A stretch of 64,000 nt of DNA, taken from the NCBI GenBank assembly GCA_024694625.1, contig JAILJP010000032.1, forward strand, positions 16,717 to 80,716, given 5' to 3'. Shown piece by piece: positions 1-8,185 of this stretch (positions are counted from its first letter, which is position 1; every line of letters begins with the position of its first letter). The notes beneath the pieces were generated by a model. That model did no database searches, was not told the DNA's origin, and saw nothing but the letters and a program-made list of their open reading frames with translations. The position numbers were made by a program, and so were the translations under genes. The stretch is from Lachnospiraceae bacterium. Its GTDB lineage: Bacteria; Bacillota; Clostridia; Lachnospirales; Lachnospiraceae.

Positions 1-77
1 ATTACATGTATGCTAGGTACTGGCTATTTGTTTTGGTTTTATTAGTAAACTTTGAAAGGGGTAAAGACGTTGTAAAT

Positions 78-1163
78 ATGCCTATTTTAGATTTGCCGTA
101 TGAGTATGACTTATCATCTATTGAGAAAAATGGTTTATCAAATGCGGAAATCATTTTCATTAACAAGGTGTTTGGGATAGAAGCAAAGGGTATTTTGTCA
201 TCGAAGCGGCTTAAAAAGAAGGATTATTATACAACGACAGAGATTCTTCCTGCGTTGGCATATGCAATATATATTTGCAATACTCATGCTAAGGAAATGG
301 GAGCCTTAAATCTGTTTGACGCAAGAAAGGGGTATTCTTCAGAACGAATTTTAAATAAGTTAGGACCGGAGTTTGAGGGAATCAACTCTAGAACTTTAAA
401 TTATACATTAGCGTATTATTTTGAAAAAACTGGGGATCAAGCAACTCAATATAGAAAGGATGTGTACCGCTATTTATCAATATTGAGAGGACATATGATG
501 GAGACGCCGATGTCTATTTCAGCTGTAACTGCCTGTTACATTAAATCGTTGGCAGAAAATGACAATGTTGAAGAAATGGCGCGTGGAATAATAGAAAAAG
601 GACCTTTTGGGTGGATGTATATAGCATTGCTTAACGCAGCTGAGTGCTTACCGAATAATACGAACATGGAGGTACAGGCGGTAGTAAATGCACGAGATAT
701 TTTTCGCCCTTCGGATGCTGAACAGATTTCCAAGTTTTATTTAAACATTGATAAAGAACGCGAAGAGTGTCTTTTAGAATTGAAAAAATACAATAAAAGC
801 ATAATTCAAGATTTTATTGCAAACTTAGGGAAAATAGGAACGTTTCGTGACGAAAGCCGATTTCCTTGTTTGTTTGCAAATGCGTGTCCTCATAAAGAAA
901 AACAGTGCAGGTATTGCGAGTTTAGTGTTAAAACGTTGCTGGCAATGGAGACGTATGAAGACGAACTTAAAAAAATAGTAAAGCAGCTAAAGGAAACAGG
1001 CAACGATGTTGTTAGAAAGAAAAATCTTTATTTGTTTACTATTATTCTTAATGTTTTTAATGACTTTCAAAAGATGTATGGAAAAGATGTGCTAGAAGCC
1101 CTGATTGATGTAGATGAATTACATGATTTGGTTCGCTTAGTTGATTCACTTGAAAAGGAGTAA
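78..1163 (+). CDS. Recombinase-operon accessory protein with C-terminal Cys cluster
   Basis: First gene of a tight four-gene operon, 361 aa if started at the ATG at 78. A GAAAGGGG ribosome binding site lies about 16 bases upstream, slightly far; the frame is open further up (ATG at 6), but that extension is an unlikely hydrophobic stretch. I do not recognise an enzymatic motif: the Arg-His-Arg-Tyr set of tyrosine recombinases is not visible. The C-terminal third carries a cysteine cluster (CPHKEKQCRYCEF and an earlier Cys), similar in style to the Cys cluster at the end of the next protein. The stop is two bases before the next start, so translation is probably coupled. By position it resembles a partner subunit of Tn554-like multi-gene recombinase systems. 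The operon may begin upstream of this window. Confidence 0.55.
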   Translation: MPILDLPYEYDLSSIEKNGLSNAEIIFINKVFGIEAKGILSSKRLKKKDYYTTTEILPALAYAIYICNTHAKEMGALNLFDARKGYSSERILNKLGPEFEGINSRTLNYTLAYYFEKTGDQATQYRKDVYRYLSILRGHMMETPMSISAVTACYIKSLAENDNVEEMARGIIEKGPFGWMYIALLNAAECLPNNTNMEVQAVVNARDIFRPSDAEQISKFYLNIDKEREECLLELKKYNKSIIQDFIANLGKIGTFRDESRFPCLFANACPHKEKQCRYCEFSVKTLLAMETYEDELKKIVKQLKETGNDVVRKKNLYLFTIILNVFNDFQKMYGKDVLEALIDVDELHDLVRLVDSLEKE

Positions 1164-1165
1164 GT

Positions 1166-2731
1166 ATGGTTGGAGCATTACGACAGGAAACTGTTATAGA
1201 GAACGGTAGAAAAACATCAGCAGTTCTTGAAAAAAATATCACAATCGATACGTATTCAGAATTTGAGTATTTGCAAAAGTTTAAGGAACTTAAACGAAAA
1301 GGCATTTTGGTTAATTGTGAGTTTGCTGATAATGTGTGGAATATCAAGGAAGAACTAAAAGATGTGGTACACCATCCAAGTTTTTTTGATGGCAATAATG
1401 TGCCTTTGAAGTATTATTCAATACTGTTGCTTGAGAATAATAGTTCTGCAAATGTTGCAAAGGCTGTGCGTTTTATTTCGCAGATCATCTTGGTCACAGA
1501 TGGGCTTACGGAGGATTGGGAGCTTAAGGATGGACAATATAATGTCACACCACATATGATTTCTCTGGTGCAGGGATACTTTGATTATGTTGGAATAGAA
1601 AAGAGAGTAGCAAGGCAGTATATAGAACCATTAAAGGAAATATGTGATTATTCAAGCCAATGCAGAAAACTTCCGATATTGGAAAGCTTGATTAAGTTTA
1701 ATTTGATAATTGAGGGATTTGAAAAGGAGATGACGAATAAAGATTTCAGATTCCTGCCAGTTGTATTGTGGTGGAAGCTGACGATGGTTATTCCTATGCG
1801 TCCTGTTGAGTTTTATACAATCAAACGAGAGTCAATATATACAAGCGATGGTAAGTATTATATCCGTGTTAACAGGTCGAAAAAAAGCGATCCGGATGAT
1901 GAAAAAAAACATGTGGTGCCTTTAATAAGCGAATTTGAAATTTCAAAGGAATTATATGATTTGTTCCTTCGATATATTGAGAAGTACATACCGGGAGAAG
2001 AAGATTATCTGTTTAATGTGAATACTATGGCTAGGACGAGCGTGAGAAATAAACGAGACTTTGTTGGGAGAAGTTTGTACGACTCTCTGTTAAATAGTTT
2101 TTTTGATGAAATAGTGATTCAAAGATTCGGATATACAGTTGTTGAAAAAGAAAAGAAGCAAACGCTCGAAGAGAATGAAATAGAGTTTATAAATTATGGA
2201 GATACAAGACACTTTGCATTTTTAAACTTGATTCTATCTGGATATAATCCGTACGATATTGCACAGCTTGGCGGTCATCGTAACTTAAGTGAGCAGATGA
2301 GCTATTATGGTGGAGCGAAGCCGTTTTGTAGCTCGTATGCATATGTTTTGGCAACTGGAATCGTTGATAAATTACCTAGGGACATCAGTTTTGGCCAACA
2401 GCGTATGATAGAACATAGAAAGAGTTTATTATTGGATAAAGCAGATGCGCGAAAGTTAAATAAGGGTTATTGCTTATCGAAGAATTTCCCTTTTGAGTGT
2501 GTTGGGATTGATTGTGCAAAGGGAAAATGTGAGTATTTCAGACACGATAATGATGAAGACATTGAGCGCGATATGGAGGAAGTTGAGAAAGATATAGAGA
2601 AAAACGTTAGTTTTTTGAAATCGATCGTATATACGGAACCAATGGACTCGATATCTCGTCAAGAAACGGTTGCAGATACGAATGAAAAAATAGTTCAATT
2701 GTCACGACTGATTCGGGAAAGAAGAGGTTAA
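1166..2731 (+). CDS. Tyrosine recombinase, Tn554 TnpB-like
   Basis: Site-specific DNA recombinase of the phage-integrase (tyrosine) type, 521 aa. The C-terminal catalytic domain shows the first Arg in MRPVEF near residue 212, a DTRHFAF box near 346-352 and LGGHRN near 370, followed by a Tyr pair (SYYGG) near 380 for the nucleophile. The usual first His of the HxxR box is Gly (GDTR). After the catalytic domain comes a Cys-rich tail (four Cys near 440-465, ending CEYF) and an acidic coiled region, as in Tn554 TnpB-type proteins. The start follows AAAAGGAG with good spacing, two bases after the preceding stop. The family moves mobile elements by strand exchange at short core sites. Its partners are probably the flanking genes. 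Confidence 0.85.
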   Translation: MVGALRQETVIENGRKTSAVLEKNITIDTYSEFEYLQKFKELKRKGILVNCEFADNVWNIKEELKDVVHHPSFFDGNNVPLKYYSILLLENNSSANVAKAVRFISQIILVTDGLTEDWELKDGQYNVTPHMISLVQGYFDYVGIEKRVARQYIEPLKEICDYSSQCRKLPILESLIKFNLIIEGFEKEMTNKDFRFLPVVLWWKLTMVIPMRPVEFYTIKRESIYTSDGKYYIRVNRSKKSDPDDEKKHVVPLISEFEISKELYDLFLRYIEKYIPGEEDYLFNVNTMARTSVRNKRDFVGRSLYDSLLNSFFDEIVIQRFGYTVVEKEKKQTLEENEIEFINYGDTRHFAFLNLILSGYNPYDIAQLGGHRNLSEQMSYYGGAKPFCSSYAYVLATGIVDKLPRDISFGQQRMIEHRKSLLLDKADARKLNKGYCLSKNFPFECVGIDCAKGKCEYFRHDNDEDIERDMEEVEKDIEKNVSFLKSIVYTEPMDSISRQETVADTNEKIVQLSRLIRERRG

Positions 2732-2735
2732 TAAT

Positions 2736-3290
2736 ATGGCGAGAAATTTTAAATACACAGAAGACCAAATAGTAGAGTTCGTAAAGAAGTATGTAAAAGA
2801 ACATATTGACGAAAAGTTAAAATTTGACACACTTTATGAGGCGTTGGGGATATCGCGCTCTGCGGCTTACAGGGAACCATATTATACGATTCTAAAAAAT
2901 GAAATTGCTAAATACAATTATGCTCCGGCAAGGATTGCTGCAAAGGTCAAAAAAATGTCGGCGCTGTCTGAAGTCATAGACAAATGTAATGATAACCCTA
3001 ACTTGTTGAAAAAAGAGCTAATAAGTATGGGTGAGCTACTTAAACAACAGGAGAATAATCATAGAGATTACGTTGAAGAGATTGAAAAGCGATTGGAAAA
3101 GCTGAAAGCCGAAAATGAATCTTTAAGTGATGATTTGAGAAGAAAGAACGATGAATTTAATATTTTGTTGGATAAGTATAATTATTACGTATCAGGCAAA
3201 GAATCAATGGCTAATTTGAAGGATAATTCTAAAAAAACAAAACGAACAACATTTGAAGACCAGTTTAGGGAGCTTTTTGGTGATGCGTGA
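2736..3290 (+). CDS. TnpC-like HTH/coiled-coil protein of the recombinase operon
   Basis: A 184 aa basic protein beginning four bases after the recombinase stop. The N-terminal 60 residues look like a helix-turn-helix (EALGISRSAAYREPYY), and residues about 100-150 form a heptad-rich coiled coil (EEIEKRLEKLKAENESL). This architecture and third position match TnpC of Tn554-like elements, a small DNA-binding accessory protein that influences orientation and efficiency of transposition in Tn554. Its final codons overlap the next gene by eight bases. No catalytic motif is present, so an accessory DNA-binding role is inferred rather than shown. Confidence 0.65.
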   Translation: MARNFKYTEDQIVEFVKKYVKEHIDEKLKFDTLYEALGISRSAAYREPYYTILKNEIAKYNYAPARIAAKVKKMSALSEVIDKCNDNPNLLKKELISMGELLKQQENNHRDYVEEIEKRLEKLKAENESLSDDLRRKNDEFNILLDKYNYYVSGKESMANLKDNSKKTKRTTFEDQFRELFGDA

Positions 3291-4440
3291 ATTAATATAT
3301 GCCGTGTTAGCGAATACATTAGATGATATTGAACCTTATGATGTAGTTCATCGGGAAAGAAACCAAATATATCTGCCGGAGCAGGATGTTATTATTTCTT
3401 TCTGCAACGACATTACAAAGAAGTACCCATCGGATAAAGCTGTTATAGTTCATTCTGAAGACGAAGCTCCAAATCTGACATATTTGAATTATTATCCGAA
3501 AGAGATTTCTTTTGAGGAAGCATGTAGAATAGTAAAGTCGATATTTGAAGAGTTTGGTTTAATGACTGAGGTGTGTACGGATTCTATTGTGCTACCAAAA
3601 GTGAAAGAACGATACAATGAAGCTGTTGATAAGATGGATAAACGCTATAGGGAAAGAATAATTGAGAAGTTAGTATCCGCTGATGATTGCTTTTATCCGC
3701 CAGAAGAAGATTTCCTGAAAAATTGGTTTGAAATGCAGCCTCGTTACTACTCAATCGAATACGATTATAATGGGCAAAAAGTAATTGTGGTAAATGATAC
3801 TGTATATGGTGGTTGGGGGTATTATTTTTCTGCTGCATCAAAATATTTGGCTATAACAGGAAAAAGTGAAATCACACAGCGGGATGTGTGGAGGGATTTA
3901 AAACTTGGTTTTTGGATAGCTGATCAAAGGAATGCTTTTCGCGGAGTTGGAGGCCATGCGTCTTCGGAGAGATTGCAATTGCTGAATACAATCAATTTTA
4001 AATTAAATGTGTTTGAGGATGCATTTGAACAGAACATGACGAGGCTAGCTGAATATAAAAGAGAAAACGGGCATTGTAATCCGGAAAAACGCGAGGTGTA
4101 TAGGGGGTGGAATATCGGGTATTTTTGCCAGAAAGCAAGAGTGGATTACAAAAAAGGTTCAATGGCGCAGGAGCGAGTGCAAAGATTTGATGCGATGGGC
4201 TTTGATTGGGATCCCTTGGAGACAGAGTGGAATCGTCGGCTGGAGCAATACAAGAGATATATTGCTGAAAATAACGGTAAAGCGTATATAGCCAGACGTA
4301 CAAAGTATGAAGGTGAAAATCTTGGCGCGTGGGTCGAAACACAGCGAAAATGGTATGCGGCAGGAAAGATGAGTGAAGATCGATATCATGCGTTAAAAAA
4401 GATTGCGCCGAGTTTTGAAACAAATCCGCAAGATTCGTAA
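3283..4440 (+). CDS. Protein with three helicase-associated (HA) repeats
   Basis: A 385 aa protein whose ATG at 3283 overlaps the preceding stop by eight bases. Residues 1 to about 190 are unrecognised. The rest consists of three copies of the helicase-associated domain pattern: a Trp or basic start, LxxYKxxNG in the middle, then a GxWxxxQR/K tract, SxERxxxL, and an aromatic end (for example AWVETQRKWYAAGKMSEDR). HA domains usually trail DEAD/DEAH helicases and are thought to bind nucleic acid; no helicase motor is present here. Co-translation with recombinase genes suggests it helps the element bind DNA or choose a target, or is cargo. That role is inference; the repeat identification is fairly firm. 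Confidence 0.65.
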   Translation: MRELIYAVLANTLDDIEPYDVVHRERNQIYLPEQDVIISFCNDITKKYPSDKAVIVHSEDEAPNLTYLNYYPKEISFEEACRIVKSIFEEFGLMTEVCTDSIVLPKVKERYNEAVDKMDKRYRERIIEKLVSADDCFYPPEEDFLKNWFEMQPRYYSIEYDYNGQKVIVVNDTVYGGWGYYFSAASKYLAITGKSEITQRDVWRDLKLGFWIADQRNAFRGVGGHASSERLQLLNTINFKLNVFEDAFEQNMTRLAEYKRENGHCNPEKREVYRGWNIGYFCQKARVDYKKGSMAQERVQRFDAMGFDWDPLETEWNRRLEQYKRYIAENNGKAYIARRTKYEGENLGAWVETQRKWYAAGKMSEDRYHALKKIAPSFETNPQDS

Positions 4441-4581
4441 CCTGTAGTTATAGATGAAGTCATAATGTGATATTATTCTATTGATGAATAGTGTGACAGA
4501 TTCTATGCAACAAACATAAAATCTTGGTTGCAAAAATAGATAATATAAGAAACTAGCTTGGCAATTAGAAGGGGGAGTCAA

Positions 4582-4884
4582 GTGAGCGTGCTAAATAAGA
4601 AACAGATGTCCGAAGAGGATATCAAGTTAAATTACATCACACCAGCGTTACAATCTAGATGGTCTGAACATATTACGATGGAGACAAAGGTTAAGCTTGC
4701 CAATGAAGATCGCAAGAAGAAAGTCTTTGATTACAATATGTTTGAGTGGACATATCCCGGCGGTCTTGCTACGAATGCCCATAGGAAGTATATAAACCGG
4801 ATGCAGGAAATGCGAGAGGATAACGAGTGTTTTAAGAAGGAAATGGAACAGGTTGAGAATAGTGAACAAGACGGGGAGCAATAA
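4582..4884 (+). CDS. Short HsdR-N-terminus-like protein, possible remnant
   Basis: A 100 aa reading frame with a GTG start at 4582 (or 4588) behind a strong GAAGGGGGAG site. The first 25 residues (MSEEDIKLNYITPALQ, then W and ITMET) resemble the extreme N-terminus of type I restriction HsdR subunits, but the PD-(D/E)XK nuclease and the helicase that should follow are absent and the rest is lysine/glutamate rich. It ends one base before the start codon of the zinc-ribbon protein, so the two are co-translated. It may be an internally deleted hsdR remnant or a small protein that merely shares the motif. Function unknown. Confidence 0.4.
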   Translation: MSVLNKKQMSEEDIKLNYITPALQSRWSEHITMETKVKLANEDRKKKVFDYNMFEWTYPGGLATNAHRKYINRMQEMREDNECFKKEMEQVENSEQDGEQ

Positions 4885-4885
4885 T

Positions 4886-6745
4886 ATGGGAGAAGTCGTA
4901 CGGGGTTCGAGATCAAAAAAAACGCATGAGCAATTCTTGAATGAGATAGGTATCATTAATCCCAATATTGAAATTATAGAGAAGTACAAGGGGTGTAAAG
5001 AGAAACTTGAAGTAAAGTGTCTAATATGTGGTAATGTTTGGCGTGCTGCACCTTCAAAACTACTTATAGGTAGAGGGTGCCCAAAATGCGGTAGAAAAAA
5101 AGCTGCAGAGGCAAGAAGAAATTCGTTTGACAAAGTGCAAAAGAAATTGCACGAGATTAATCCTAATATAGAAATAACAGGTGAATATGTTTCTGTAGAT
5201 AACCCCATCGATTGTAAATGTTTGAAATGTGGTTTTATCTGGAAACCAACATTATCAAATTTGTATGCAGGGAAGGGGTGTCCGAAATGTTCTGGAAGAT
5301 ATCAACGAACACACGAGGAATTTGTCAATGAGTTGCACGATATCAGCCCTAATATAGAAGTAATTAGTACCTTTATAAATACGTCAACAAAAGTGAGATG
5401 TCGTTGTTTAGAGTGTGGATATATTTGGGAAAGCGTTCCTAGTAGTTTGCTAAGTGGGACAGGATGTCGTAATTGCGCAGTAAATCGAAATACAGGGACT
5501 AATCGGGTACATGACGATGTTCGAGTTTTCATCTATTCACCGGAAACTTTTATTGATGAAATATATAAAGATAACAAGAATTCAACCATTACACTTCTGG
5601 ATAAATATGTTGATTCTACAACAAAAATAAAATGTAAATGCGAATTGTGCGGGTACGAATGGTTAGCAATGCCTTATGTTCTAAAGAAAGGGACAGGATG
5701 CCCGCAGTGTAATCAACGGAGAAAGACAGATGACTATTTTAGAAAACAGGTAAGGGATAATGGTTTTGAGATTGATATCTTGGGAGAGTATAAGGGCGCT
5801 CACTCAAAAATAAAATGTCGTTGTCAAAATTGTGGCTATATTTTTGAAGCTACAGCCCATAGCATTCTACAAGGGCACGGGTGTCCCGAATGTAGTCGTA
5901 AAAAGTTGGGAGATATTAAGAGAAAAACGCAAGACCAATTTGTCGACGAGTTAGCAAAAACACAACCCGATATATTAGTTACAGGTAAGTATAAAGGAAA
6001 TAATACTCCTGTAAAATGTAAATGCCTGAATTGTAAATATATATGGTCTCCTAGACCAGCAGATTTGCTTGCTGGAAAAGGCTGTCCAGAATGCAATGGG
6101 AGAAATGGTACATCTTTTACCGAACAACTGATTTCTCTTGCATTTGAGAATGCTCTTGGAGCAAATAAAGTTTTCAATAGATATAGAAATGCTATTGGTA
6201 TGGAATTAGATATATATATTCCGGATCTGAATTTGGCTATAGAACCAGGTTCTTGGTATTGGCATAAAGATAAGACTCAAAGAGATAATGAAAAAAAACG
6301 TTTATGTACTGATAAGGGGATACGGTTAATCACTATCTATGATTCTGTCGATTTAGATGCCGGTATTCAGGAGGGTGATGATTGTTATGTATATTATCAC
6401 TCCCTGTCTGAGTCAAAGTACTATCCTGAATTAAAATCCCTGATTGTTGATTTGTTAGAACAATACGACTTAAACTGTGAAAATCTTGAGACCAATTTTG
6501 ACGAAATGGTTATATCGGCAAAACGGCGTTCGAGACGGAGGGGAACAAAGAAATTTATAAAAGAAATGGAACTTGTAAACCCTGATATTGAGATTCTAGG
6601 GGAATTTCAAAGAGTTCACGAGAAAATAGAATGCAAATGTCGGAAATGTGGATATATTTGGGAAACACCTCCTAGTAGTTTGTTAAGTGGGTCAGGATGC
6701 CCTAAATGCAATGGAGGTTATAAAAAACACATCAGGAATTCATAG
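4886..6745 (+). CDS. Tandem zinc-ribbon protein with embedded Vsr-like nuclease domain (N-terminal part)
   Basis: A 619 aa product built of approximately 60-residue repeats, each with a helix (EFxxELxxxNPxIEV), a strand, a CKCxxCGxxW pair, an SLLxGxGCPxC pair and a basic linker. I count six repeats, then about 110 residues without cysteines, then a seventh repeat. The Cys-free insert contains MELDIYIPDLNLAIEPG, WHKDKTQRDNEKK and LCTDKGIRLITIYD, the layout of Vsr/PD-(D/E)XK-like nucleases that follow such zinc ribbons in phage and mobile-element proteins. Start chosen at 4886 behind GGGGAGCA. The frame is broken at the A6 run at 6722-6727; the next reading frame carries two more perfect repeats. 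Probably a DNA-binding nuclease; target and role unknown. Confidence 0.7.
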   Translation: MGEVVRGSRSKKTHEQFLNEIGIINPNIEIIEKYKGCKEKLEVKCLICGNVWRAAPSKLLIGRGCPKCGRKKAAEARRNSFDKVQKKLHEINPNIEITGEYVSVDNPIDCKCLKCGFIWKPTLSNLYAGKGCPKCSGRYQRTHEEFVNELHDISPNIEVISTFINTSTKVRCRCLECGYIWESVPSSLLSGTGCRNCAVNRNTGTNRVHDDVRVFIYSPETFIDEIYKDNKNSTITLLDKYVDSTTKIKCKCELCGYEWLAMPYVLKKGTGCPQCNQRRKTDDYFRKQVRDNGFEIDILGEYKGAHSKIKCRCQNCGYIFEATAHSILQGHGCPECSRKKLGDIKRKTQDQFVDELAKTQPDILVTGKYKGNNTPVKCKCLNCKYIWSPRPADLLAGKGCPECNGRNGTSFTEQLISLAFENALGANKVFNRYRNAIGMELDIYIPDLNLAIEPGSWYWHKDKTQRDNEKKRLCTDKGIRLITIYDSVDLDAGIQEGDDCYVYYHSLSESKYYPELKSLIVDLLEQYDLNCENLETNFDEMVISAKRRSRRRGTKKFIKEMELVNPDIEILGEFQRVHEKIECKCRKCGYIWETPPSSLLSGSGCPKCNGGYKKHIRNS

Positions 6746-7140
6746 AGCAAATATCGATTATCAATCCTAATATAGAAGTAATTGGTGAATATACAGGAGA
6801 TGCAAATAAGATTTCCTGTAAGTGTCGCATATGTGGTAATAAGTGGTCACCAAACGCTTCATCTTTAATACAGGGGAGCGGTTGTCCGAAGTGTGCTGCC
6901 AAAAAGCTTGCAAAGTTGTTTGCGAGAACACAAACAGAATTTATAGAAGAGTTACGTAATATTAACCCCACTATAGAAGTACTAGGTGAGTATAAAAATG
7001 CACGAACTAAGATTCTATGTAAATGTAAAGTTTGTGGGAACGAATGGCAACCCATTCCAGATGTTTTAATCAATAGGGGTGGAGGATGTCCTGTATGCGC
7101 AAGAAAAAAAGCATGGGAAAAACGTAAATCTAGTAATTAG
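6727..7140 (+). pseudogene. Frameshifted C-terminal part of the zinc-ribbon protein (repeats 8 and 9)
   Basis: In the -1 frame relative to the upstream gene, codons run open from 6727 to a TAG at 7138-7140 (137 aa). They encode THQEFIEQISIINPNIEV and then two complete repeats with all four cysteines each (CKCRICGNKW, GCPKC; CKCKVCGNEW, GCPVC). No plausible start or ribosome binding site sits at the junction, so this part is either lost, expressed by slippage on the A6 run, or separated by a sequencing error. Restoring one A would give a single protein of about 757 aa with nine repeats. The good preservation suggests a recent or non-genetic break. Confidence 0.75.
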
Positions 7141-7148
7141 CATTTGGT

Positions 7149-7187
7149 GGAGATGAATCAAGAGAGATTCATCTCCGCTATTTTTAT
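7149..7187. terminator. Rho-independent terminator between convergent genes
   Basis: GGAGATGAATC (7149-7159), a six-base loop and GATTCATCTCC (7166-7176) form a perfect 11 bp stem followed by GCTATTTTT on the + strand. It ends the zinc-ribbon operon. The hairpin lies inside the last codons of the opposite-strand recombinase frame if its amber stop is ignored. Confidence 0.85.
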
Positions 7188-7763
7188 GTACTTGTAAACA
7201 GATGCCCGGGAACAATCCATAATGCGGGACATCTCGGATATGTTTATGCTTCCGGCTTTCTACATCTGATAGTACTTCCAAAACTTGTCAGGGAGAGTAT
7301 CCTTTGTTGTTACGGGTCTCCCAATCTGTTTACCTTTGGTGGCAGCATTCTTCATACCGGACTTGACTCTTTGTGAAATAATGTTACGTTCCATTTCAGC
7401 AAATACACCCCACATCTTAACCATTCCTTCTGTCATCGGATCCATTTCGCCTTTGGAGCAGTCAACACGGAAGGACCCACCGATATCAAGGATTAGTCTT
7501 TTGTCTTTGATGGTTTGAAGAATCTCGCACAGATGCTTTGTGGAACGAGTAAGCCTTGATACTTCTGTGGTGGCTATGGTATCTCCCTCGAATATGATAT
7601 CCATAAGTTTCATCAGTTCGGCACGGTCATCCTTGGTACCGGATTCATATTCCCAATAGATGTATTTGTCATCGGTAACGCCAAGGGTATACAACTCTCG
7701 TTTCTGGCGGTCAATGTCCTGACGTTCTTCATTTGTTGAGCAACGGGCATATCCATAAATCAT
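7158..7763 (-). pseudogene. Serine recombinase (resolvase/invertase), amber-interrupted
   Basis: Small serine recombinase. The product begins MIYGYARCSTNEER with the nucleophile Ser9 and keeps the catalytic arginines (DDRAEL and EVSRLTRS). The long E-helix (WGVFAEMERNIISQRVKSG) and the GRP linker follow. Translation stops at a TAG at 7260-7262 after 167 aa, but the same frame continues for 33 codons encoding a helix-turn-helix (INISEMSRIMDCSRASVYKYI) to a TGA at 7158. Without the stop the protein would be about 201 aa, normal for Tn3/Hin-type resolvases, so DNA binding is probably lost. Good AAGGAGT site upstream of the ATG at 7763. It overlaps in transcription with the 138 aa gene just upstream. 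Confidence 0.85.
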
Positions 7764-7768
7764 ATAGA

Positions 7769-8185
7769 TTACTCCTTATTAACTAATTTCTTGCATAATT
7801 TTAATATGAGTTCTTGAGATTCTTTATCTAGTTCTTTATATATACGTAAATATTCTTCTTCAAGCGAATTATCTGGGATTGTGTTATTTACGAAATCCGT
7901 TTTGTTGATTACTCTAAGTTTCATCTTTTCATAATCGATAGGATTTCCGAAAACAGAATCTTCATAATCCCAAAGAACTTCACCTTTATCTATTAATCCT
8001 TCTATTTCTTTCCATTCTGAATCAAGAATAACTTCTGATACTTTAGCAATACCTTCTTTAACGTGGGACTCATACCACATCTCTTTATACTTCTTTTTTT
8101 CAATATTAGTTACAAAAAGAAATGAATAACCAGTTGATAGAATACAATCAGTTCGATCTAATAACTTTTGAATAGATTTTCGCAT
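7769..8185 (-). CDS. Hypothetical protein, 138 aa
   Basis: I do not recognise this family. The 138 aa product starts MRKSIQKLLDR behind a clear GAAGGAGAC site and ends five bases before the serine recombinase start, so the two form a short operon. It is charged, contains aromatic residues near 40 (MWYESHV) and ends in predicted helices (SLEEEYLRIYKELDKESQELILKL). No signal peptide, membrane segment or metal motif is seen. Island location suggests an accessory protein of a mobile element. Confidence 0.55.
   Translation of the reverse strand: MRKSIQKLLDRTDCILSTGYSFLFVTNIEKKKYKEMWYESHVKEGIAKVSEVILDSEWKEIEGLIDKGEVLWDYEDSVFGNPIDYEKMKLRVINKTDFVNNTIPDNSLEEEYLRIYKELDKESQELILKLCKKLVNKE

Noticed and set aside
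6719-6730. Canonical A-AAA-AAC -1 ribosomal slip site
   Set aside because: The phase is wrong: codons are TAT AAA AAA CAC, so the heptamer is T-AAA-AAA. Slippage remains possible but not by the classical motif.
4900-7130. Regularly spaced similar sequence every 180-200 bases, considered as a CRISPR-like or DNA repeat array
   Set aside because: The similarity is in the encoded zinc-ribbon repeats with diverged codons; spacing and lack of identical short repeats exclude CRISPR.
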